Shown here one piece after another: positions 1 through 4,525 of a DNA stretch of 5,661 bases. Under the pieces are notes generated by a model that made no database searches, was not told the origin of the DNA, and saw only the letters and a program-made list of their open reading frames with translations. How positions within the stretch are numbered: the first letter of the stretch is position 1; each line of letters opens with the position of its first letter. Origin of the DNA: Alphaproteobacteria bacterium (GTDB taxonomy: Bacteria > Pseudomonadota > Alphaproteobacteria > Rhizobiales > Hyphomicrobiaceae); assembly GCA_005888525.1 (NCBI GenBank), contig VBAB01000475.1, forward strand, positions 1 to 5,661, in the 5' to 3' direction. The position numbers and the translations under genes were made by a program.

Positions 1-1139
1 GCCTGCACCTTGGCGCCGATGTCGGGGAGCCGGTCGACCAGACGGAGGAAATCATCGGCATCGAGCACGAGCAGGTCGGTGGGTCGGAGCGCGGTGACGG
101 TAGCCGAGCGCGGCTCCCGCGACAGCAGCGCGATCTCGCCGAAGAAGTCGCCTTCCTGGAGCACCACCTTGTCGTTGGCCGATTCGACCTCGACCCTGCC
201 GCTGGCGATGAAGTACATGGCGTCGCCGCGCCCGCCCTTGCGGATGATGGTCGTAGCGGCAGGCACGGTGCGAGCGCGCAGCATGCCGACGAGACTGGCG
301 ATCGCGGCCGCGTCGAGGCGCGCGAACAGCGGCACGCGCGCGACCATGGCGAATGTCACCACGAAGTCGCGGCGGCGGATCTCCTCGTAGAAGCCGCGGC
401 CGATGATGGCGACGGGCAGCGCGAAGCAGACGATCCCCAGCATCACCGTGATCGCCGCGATGATGCGACCCGGCGTCGTCAGGGGTGCGAGCTCGCCGCC
501 GCCGATCTTGGCCAGCATGGAGGCTGCCCACCAGATCGCCTTCGGCATGTCGCCGAGCTTGTCGGGCTGGACGGCGCCCTCCACGACATGCATGGCCGCG
601 GCCGCCGCCAGCAGAATGCCCGTGAAGATGATGACGCAGGCCAGCAGTGCGCGCCGCTCGCTGGCGATCAGGCGGCCCAAGGTGGCCAGCGCCGGCGAGT
701 AGCGCGCCAGCTTGAGGAAGCGCACGAGCCGCGTCAGCAGCATCAGCTCGTTGCGCGGGAAGAGCAGCTCGAGCAGCAGCGGCAGCAGCGCCAGCGCATC
801 GATCACCATCAGCGGCGTCGCCGCAAAGCGCACGCGTGCACCCGCGGGCGTGTGCCGATGCAGCAGTGGGTGCTCGGGGGCGACCCATATGCGCGCCAGG
901 TACTCGACGGCAAACACCAGCACGCAGACCCGATCGAGCAGTTGCAGGGCGGCGCCGTGGCGGGCGGCGATGTCGGGCACCGTGTGGGCCACAGTGGCGA
1001 CGACGTTGGCCACCACGAGCACGACCAGGAGCCAATCGATGGCGCGCGAGGCCGGCTCCCGGCGGCGCCCGTGCTCGAGGATCTCGAAGACGCGCCTGCG
1101 CGGGCTTTGGCCGTCTCGCTGCTCTTGCTCTGTCGCCAC
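1..1139 (-). CDS. Six-transmembrane cyclic-nucleotide-binding ion channel (MlotiK1/CNG-like) with atypical filter; 3' end cut off by window
   Basis: Inner-membrane tetrameric channel of the voltage-gated superfamily, expected to be gated by cAMP or cGMP. The visible 379 residues hold six hydrophobic segments: S1 about 34-56, S2 66-86, S3 104-124, S4 127-147, S5 163-183 and S6 224-246, with a pore helix (A-I-W-W, 201-204) before S6. S4 carries R137, R140, K143 and R146 at every third position, as in voltage sensors. A cyclic-nucleotide-binding domain spans about 268-379, with phosphate-binding cassette FFGEIALLSREPRSATV (332-348), including E335, R344 and T347. Residues 211-216 read K-I-G-G-G-E where K+ channels have T-x-G-Y-G-D, so the substrate ion is uncertain. 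The GTG start at 1139 is the only in-frame start between the upstream stop (1167-1169) and S1; GGGA lies 8 nt before it. The gene continues beyond base 1, probably only by the end of the last helix. It is divergent from the PaiB gene. Family assignment is firm; ion selectivity is not. Confidence 0.92.
   Translation of the reverse strand, partial: MATEQEQRDGQSPRRRVFEILEHGRRREPASRAIDWLLVVLVVANVVATVAHTVPDIAARHGAALQLLDRVCVLVFAVEYLARIWVAPEHPLLHRHTPAGARVRFAATPLMVIDALALLPLLLELLFPRNELMLLTRLVRFLKLARYSPALATLGRLIASERRALLACVIIFTGILLAAAAAMHVVEGAVQPDKLGDMPKAIWWAASMLAKIGGGELAPLTTPGRIIAAITVMLGIVCFALPVAIIGRGFYEEIRRRDFVVTFAMVARVPLFARLDAAAIASLVGMLRARTVPAATTIIRKGGRGDAMYFIASGRVEVESANDKVVLQEGDFFGEIALLSREPRSATVTALRPTDLLVLDADDFLRLVDRLPDIGAKVQ
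492..509 (-). other. Degenerate selectivity-filter codons (K-I-G-G-G-E) of the channel
   Basis: These six codons encode residues 211-216 of the channel. Ungapped alignment of the preceding A-I-W-W pore helix and the following P-x-x-x-x-G-R with MlotiK1 (recalled from memory) puts them exactly on the filter. Thr becomes Lys, the second residue becomes Ile, the first Gly is kept, Tyr becomes Gly, the second Gly is kept, and Asp becomes Glu. The reading frame is intact on both sides, so this is not a simple frameshift. Confidence 0.85.
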
Positions 1140-1191
1140 CGTATCGATCCCGTCCCCTGATCCGCCCTACCTTTGGCAAGACGCGCCGATG

Positions 1192-1220
1192 GGTTTACAA
1201 CCCGCCTCCGTTTACGCCAA
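1192..1220 (-). promoter_or_regulatory. Weak candidate promoter for the channel gene, overlapping GTTTAC repeats
   Basis: Read on the minus strand, TTGGCG (1220-1215) and TAAACC (1197-1192) are separated by 17 bp, giving 4/6 and 3/6 matches to the housekeeping consensus and a leader of about 45-50 nt before the GTG at 1139. The same stretch holds GTTTAC twice (1193-1198 and 1210-1215, 17 bp apart) and the palindrome GGGTT-TAC-AACCC (1191-1203). A regulator could bind here. The match is weak and chance is a real alternative. Confidence 0.22.
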
Positions 1221-1287
1221 CCTCGTCCCGAGCTTGTCGAGGGAGCGGCCGCCCGCACCAGCCGTGGTTCGGCAGGCTCACCATGGG
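1221..1287. repeat. Imperfect inverted repeat in the divergent intergenic region
   Basis: The left arm (1221-1243) contains GAGCTTGTCGA at 1230-1240. The right arm (1266-1287) contains TCGGCAGGCTC at 1269-1279. In RNA these 11 positions all pair, with two G-U wobbles, around a 28-nt GC-rich loop. The arms resemble the GAGCTTGTCGA and TTCGACAGGCTCA sequences that I recall as abundant intergenic repeats in alphaproteobacteria, here in a decayed form. The element lies in the probable 5' leader of the PaiB gene, about 30 bp before its start codon. Whether it acts in regulation or is only a dispersed repeat cannot be told here. Confidence 0.5.
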
Positions 1288-1317
1288 GTCGGACCAGAGG
1301 ATAGAAGAAAGCGGCTC

Positions 1318-1956
1318 ATGTACACGCCCAAGCACTTCCAGGTCGGGGACACCGGTGAGGCGCATGCACTCATGCGTGCACACCCCTTCGCCACCCTCGT
1401 GACCCACGGCCCCAGCGGCATCGTCGCTACCCATCTGCCGACGGTGCTGAAGGTCGACGATGGCACCCAGTTCGGACGCATCCAGTGCCACGTGGCGCGC
1501 CCGAACCCGCAATGGCGCGACTTCGCCCCCGACACGGACGCGCTGATGATCTTCCAGGGACCGGAAGCCTACATCCGCCCCGGCTGGTACCCCTCCAAGG
1601 CCGAGCACGACAAGGTCGTGCCGACCTGGAACTACGCGGTGGTCCACGCCTACGGCCGGCTCGAGTCGGTGCAGGACCCGGCTTGGCTGCTCGCTCACGT
1701 CACCGAGCTCACGCAGCAGCAGGAAGCGCCCTACGCGGCGCCATGGAGGACAACCGACGCACCCGAGAATTATCTGGCCATGATGGCGCGCGGCATCGTC
1801 GGTCTGAAGTTCGCCATCACGCGCCTCGAGGGCAAGGTGAAGATGAGCCAGAACCGCGAGCCGCGTGACCGCGCCGGCGTGGTACAGGGATTGGCTGATC
1901 GCGCGACCGGGCACGACAGCGAGATCGCGTCGCTCGTCGAGAAGCTGAACCGTTGA
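1318..1956 (+). CDS. paiB: PaiB-family FMN-binding split-barrel protein (putative negative regulator)
   Basis: Cytoplasmic protein of 212 residues, close to the usual length of PaiB (about 205-210). In Bacillus, PaiB, encoded with the acetyltransferase PaiA, represses degradative-enzyme and sporulation genes. Its fold is an FMN-binding split barrel and it has no recognisable helix-turn-helix. Family landmarks are all present: the start MYTPKHF (1-7), AHPFATLVT (21-29), the block GPEAYIRPGWYPSK (81-94), VPTWNY (101-106), VHAYG (109-113) and the C-terminal GLKFAITRLEGKVKMSQNR (162-180) followed by DRAGVV. The ATG at 1318 is chosen because it gives the family N-terminus exactly; GAAGAAAG (1304-1311) is a weak ribosome binding site. 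The frame is open further upstream, to about 712, but that part is antisense to the channel and has no PaiB character. No paiA gene is adjacent, so regulatory function here is only inferred from the family; a flavin-dependent redox role is an alternative. Confidence 0.94.
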   Translation: MYTPKHFQVGDTGEAHALMRAHPFATLVTHGPSGIVATHLPTVLKVDDGTQFGRIQCHVARPNPQWRDFAPDTDALMIFQGPEAYIRPGWYPSKAEHDKVVPTWNYAVVHAYGRLESVQDPAWLLAHVTELTQQQEAPYAAPWRTTDAPENYLAMMARGIVGLKFAITRLEGKVKMSQNREPRDRAGVVQGLADRATGHDSEIASLVEKLNR

Positions 1957-1962
1957 GGTGTC

Positions 1963-1985
1963 ATCCCGGGCTTTATGCCCGGGAT
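1963..1985 (+). terminator. Strong hairpin just after the PaiB stop codon (possible terminator)
   Basis: ATCCCGGGC (1963-1971) pairs perfectly with GCCCGGGAT (1977-1985), a 9-bp stem with a TTTAT loop, beginning 7 bp after the stop codon. No T-tract follows, so it is not a textbook intrinsic terminator. It may end or stabilise the PaiB transcript. It is also the left arm of the intergenic repeat element. Confidence 0.4.
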
Positions 1986-2080
1986 CCAGGCATCAACAGG
2001 CTCCTCCCGGCGGCGAATGGCACTCGCGGTCCACGGGCATCACTAAGTCAGCGGCGGGGGAAAGTTGCGGCACGCTGGGT

Positions 2081-2099
2081 CCCGGGGACAAGCCCCGGG
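2081..2099 (-). terminator. Strong hairpin after the rpmE stop codon (possible terminator)
   Basis: CCCGGGG (2081-2087) pairs perfectly with CCCCGGG (2093-2099) around a 5-nt loop, about 20 bp downstream of the rpmE stop when read on the minus strand. No T-tract follows. It is the right arm of the same intergenic repeat, which could therefore separate the two convergent transcripts. Confidence 0.35.
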
Positions 2100-2117
2100 G
2101 ATGACATGCGATCCCGG

Positions 2118-2342
2118 CTAAAACATGCCCTCGAACTTCTTCTTGAAGCGCGACAGCCGCCCGCCGCGGTCGACGAGGTGGCGGTCGCCGCCGGTCCAGG
2201 CCGGGTGGGTCATGGGGTCGATGTCGAGGGTGAGCTTGTCGCCCTCCTTGCCGTAGGTCGAATAGGTCTCGAACTCGGTGCCGTCGGTCAGAACCACCTT
2301 GATGCGGTGGTAGTCGGGGTGGAAGTCGTCGAGCTTCTTCAT
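2118..2342 (-). CDS. rpmE: 50S ribosomal protein L31 (cysteine-free, zinc-independent form)
   Basis: Small basic protein of the large ribosomal subunit, located near the subunit interface. It has 74 residues, typical for L31. Landmarks are MKKLDDFHPDYH (1-12), the central DPMTHPAWTGG (42-52) and the C-terminal DRGGRLSRFKKKF (58-70). There are no cysteines: the CxxC zinc-ligand positions of the C+ form are replaced in VVLTDGTEF (16-24) and DPMTHP (42-47). This C-minus type is usual in alphaproteobacteria, so it is not a sign of decay. The ATG at 2342 gives the conserved N-terminus; upstream in-frame codons to 2444 lack family similarity. The ribosome binding site is weak (GAGA about 6 nt before the start). 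The gene is convergent with the PaiB gene and divergent from the ABC exporter, and appears to be a single-gene unit. Confidence 0.97.
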   Translation of the reverse strand: MKKLDDFHPDYHRIKVVLTDGTEFETYSTYGKEGDKLTLDIDPMTHPAWTGGDRHLVDRGGRLSRFKKKFEGMF

Positions 2343-2415
2343 CGGTGTCTCGCTGGGGTCTCTCTGGTGAGCCGGGCCCGAGCCGTCGCGGCGGGTGGGC
2401 CGGAAATTGTGCCCC

Positions 2416-2444
2416 CTCATACTGCAAGGCCGCCGCCGGGACAA
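2416..2444 (-). promoter_or_regulatory. Candidate promoter for rpmE
   Basis: On the minus strand, TTGTCC (2444-2439) and TATGAG (2421-2416) are separated by exactly 17 bp. Each matches the housekeeping consensus at four of six positions. Transcription would start near 2410, leaving a leader of roughly 65-70 nt before the rpmE start. The spacing is good but the hexamers are only moderate, so this is a suggestion. Confidence 0.35.
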
Positions 2445-2548
2445 GCGGATGTGGAGACGAGCGCAAGGCGCTGCCTGTCGCTGGACCTTGCGCCGCGAGC
2501 GGAACTACTTGCCCTCACCCTCCTGCCGCGGGCACTCTGCCCCCGCGT

Positions 2549-4366
2549 ATGCGTCAATCCAGGGCCGCCCCTTTGCCTGAAGCCGATCCGAACGCCGGCG
2601 CCTTGCCGCTGAGCCGCGCGCAGCTGCCCTCGCTGCTCGCCTTGCGGCCGTACCTTCGACGCCATCTGGGCATGGTGCTGGCGGCCTCCGTCGCTCTCGT
2701 GGTCTCCGCGGCTGCCATGCTGACGGTGCCGGTGGCCGTCCGGCGCATGATCGACGTGGGGTTCGCCGCCCACGACGGCATCTTCATCGACCGCTACTTC
2801 GTGACACTCATCGGCATCGGCCTGGTGCTGGCGCTGGCGAGCGCGGGGCGCATGTATGCCGTCAACTGGCTGGGGGAGCGGGTCGTCGCCGATCTACGCG
2901 CCGACGTGTTCCGGCACCTCGCCACCCTGGGCCCCGCGTTCTACGACCGGACGCACTCGGGCGAGGTGATGAGCCGGCTGACGGCCGATACCACGCAGAT
3001 CAAGGCGGCTGCCGGGTCGGCGCTCAGCCAGGCCCTGCGCAACCTCATCATGCTCGTCGGTGCGCTGACCATGATGTTCGTGACCAGCCCGACGCTGGCG
3101 GCGCTGGGACTGGCGGCCATCCCGGTGATCGTCTTTCCGCTGCTGGCCTACGGCCGCGCCGTGCGCCGCCTCTCGCGCGCGGCCCAGGACCGCTTGGCCG
3201 ACGCCTCGGCCTATGCCGCGGAAAATCTGGGTGCCGTGCGCACCATGCACGCCTTCGGTCAGCAGTCGACGGTCGCGCGCCGTTTCGCGGTCGCCTCGGA
3301 GCGGGCGTTCGACGCCGCCCGCTCGCGCCTACTGTCCCGCGCCGGCCTCACGGCCATCGCCATCACGCTCATCGTGTCGAGCATCGTCGGCATCCTTTGG
3401 TTCGGCTCGCGCCTTGTCATCAGCGGGGAGATCAGCGGCGGCCGGCTCGGCCAGTTCGTCCTCTACGCCATGTTCGCCTCCGGCGCCATCGCCGAGCTGT
3501 CCGAGGTGTGGGGCGAGATCGCGCAGGCGGCCGGTGCGGCGGAGCGGCTCATGGAGTTGCTGGCGGTGCGCTCCGAGGTGAGCGAGCCGGCGCGGCCCAG
3601 ACCGTTGCCGATGCCGCCGCTCGGGACCATCGCATTCGAGGACGTGCGTTTCACCTACCCCTCGCGCCCGGGCATCTCAGCCCTCAACGGGGTGACTTTC
3701 GCCATCGGGCGCGGAGAGACGGTCGCGCTCGTGGGCCCGTCGGGTGCCGGCAAGAGCACGATCTTCAACCTGATCCTGCGCTTCTACGACCCGCAGTCCG
3801 GCATCGTGGCGGTCGATGGCATTCCTGTCGCCGATGTCGAGACGCAGGCGCTCAGATCGCGCATCGCCTTGGTCCCGCAAGAGGTTGCCCTCTTCGATGA
3901 CACGGTCACGGAGAACATCCGCTACGGCGCACTCGAGGCCAGCGATGCCGATGTCGCACGCGCCGCCAAGGCAGGCCAGGCCGACGGCTTCATCCGGGCC
4001 ATGGCCCAAGGCTATGCGACCCGCTTGGGCGAGCGTGGGGTGACGCTTTCGGGCGGCCAGCGTCAGCGCATCGCGCTTGCCCGCGCGCTTCTGCGCGATG
4101 CTCCCATCCTGCTGCTCGATGAGGCCACGAGCGCGCTGGACGCGGAAAGCGAGCTGGCCGTCCAGGAGGCGCTGGCCCGCCTGACGCAGGGTCGCACGAC
4201 CCTCGTCATCGCCCACCGGCTGGCCACCGTGCAACGTGCCACCCGCATCCTGGTGCTGGACCAGGGCCGCATCGTCGAGGAGGGCCGGCACGCCGAGCTG
4301 GTACGCAAAGGCGGCCTTTACAGCCGCCTCGCGGAGCTGCAATTTGCGCTGGACGCCGCGCAGTAG
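2549..4366 (+). CDS. Type I ABC exporter half-transporter, fused membrane and ATPase domains (MsbA-related)
   Basis: Inner-membrane exporter of 605 residues, the usual length of a half-transporter that works as a homodimer. The N-terminal membrane domain (about 35-325) has six hydrophobic segments near 41-61, 83-105, 160-180, 183-203, 266-287 and 301-320. The ATPase domain (about 360-600) is complete: A-loop Y370, Walker A GPSGAGKST (396-404), Q-loop Q444, signature LSGGQ (500-504), Walker B ILLLDE ending D524 and catalytic E525, D-loop SALD, and H-loop H556. The cytoplasmic stretch LGERVVADLRADVFRHL (108-124) and SGEVMSRLTADTTQI (137-151) fits the MsbA-related subfamily (TIGR02204 type, from memory). 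The substrate is unknown; lipid, lipopolysaccharide precursor or drug export are all possible. The ATG at 2549 gives a normal short cytoplasmic leader; no good Shine-Dalgarno is visible, and the open frame back to 2345 overlaps the rpmE leader. Divergent from rpmE. Confidence 0.93.
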   Translation: MRQSRAAPLPEADPNAGALPLSRAQLPSLLALRPYLRRHLGMVLAASVALVVSAAAMLTVPVAVRRMIDVGFAAHDGIFIDRYFVTLIGIGLVLALASAGRMYAVNWLGERVVADLRADVFRHLATLGPAFYDRTHSGEVMSRLTADTTQIKAAAGSALSQALRNLIMLVGALTMMFVTSPTLAALGLAAIPVIVFPLLAYGRAVRRLSRAAQDRLADASAYAAENLGAVRTMHAFGQQSTVARRFAVASERAFDAARSRLLSRAGLTAIAITLIVSSIVGILWFGSRLVISGEISGGRLGQFVLYAMFASGAIAELSEVWGEIAQAAGAAERLMELLAVRSEVSEPARPRPLPMPPLGTIAFEDVRFTYPSRPGISALNGVTFAIGRGETVALVGPSGAGKSTIFNLILRFYDPQSGIVAVDGIPVADVETQALRSRIALVPQEVALFDDTVTENIRYGALEASDADVARAAKAGQADGFIRAMAQGYATRLGERGVTLSGGQRQRIALARALLRDAPILLLDEATSALDAESELAVQEALARLTQGRTTLVIAHRLATVQRATRILVLDQGRIVEEGRHAELVRKGGLYSRLAELQFALDAAQ

Positions 4367-4465
4367 CCTCTAACCTCGGTAGCCCGTGTCCACGCCGCAC
4401 CACGTACTGTCGATCTCTCTGTCCTCGCAATGTTTTTGCTTCTCAAGGGCGCGCGAATGCCCCAC

Positions 4466-4484
4466 GTTCCACGCGATGTGGAGC
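4466..4484 (+). promoter_or_regulatory. Weak hairpin or operator-like dyad upstream of the L,D-transpeptidase gene
   Basis: GTTCCAC (4466-4472) can pair with GTGGAGC (4478-4484) around the 5-nt loop GCGAT, giving 7 bp including one G-U. It sits about 100 bp after the exporter stop and 40 bp before the transpeptidase start. There is no T-tract, so a terminator is unlikely. It could be a binding site in the spacer or chance pairing. I see no convincing promoter hexamers in 4367-4525. Confidence 0.18.
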
Positions 4485-4525
4485 CTCCGACGTTGCGTCT
4501 GGACGTCAAAAGAGCGGGACACAGC

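Larger units (their letters stand above)
1959..2106. repeat. 148-bp palindromic intergenic element (RIME/MITE-like) with ~32-bp terminal inverted repeats
   Basis: The left end (1959-1989) begins TGTCATCCCGGG and ends ATCCAG. The right end (2075-2106), read as its reverse complement, begins TGTCATCCCCGGGG and ends ACCCAG. The two arms are near-identical inverted repeats around an 85-bp core with no coding potential. Each arm is itself a hairpin: 1963-1971 with 1977-1985, and 2081-2087 with 2093-2099. The element fills the space between the convergent PaiB and rpmE stop codons and starts 2 bp after the PaiB stop. The layout of two large palindromes joined by a core resembles the Rhizobium-specific intergenic mosaic elements (RIME) and other MITEs. 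It has no transposase. I see no clear target-site duplication. The family name is an inference from structure and memory. Confidence 0.72.

Noticed and set aside
52..1179. Long open minus-strand frame (375 codons) over the channel gene
   Set aside because: It is a neighbouring frame of the true channel frame. The product is almost all Arg, Ala, Gly and Pro with no domain, while the frame starting at 1139 gives a clear channel.
712..1317. In-frame upstream extension of the PaiB gene from an ATG at 712
   Set aside because: It is antisense to the channel gene, low in complexity and rich in Ser and Arg, and has no PaiB similarity. The family N-terminus begins at 1318.
1195..1914. 239-codon open frame antisense to the PaiB gene
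   Set aside because: Explained by high GC on the strand opposite a strongly biased coding gene. No recognisable domain and no ribosome binding site.
2118..2342. Loss of the zinc-binding cysteines in L31 as a sign of a diverged paralogue
   Set aside because: The cysteine-free form is the normal one in alphaproteobacteria, and no second L31 is needed to explain it.
3677..4342. 221-codon open frame antisense to the ATPase domain of the exporter
   Set aside because: The opposite strand encodes all ABC ATPase motifs; this is a GC-driven shadow.
4430..4525. Earlier in-frame starts (ATG at 4430 or 4457) for the L,D-transpeptidase
   Set aside because: They lack a ribosome binding site and would bury the signal peptide behind a polar stretch. 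The ATG at 4526 places it at the N-terminus.
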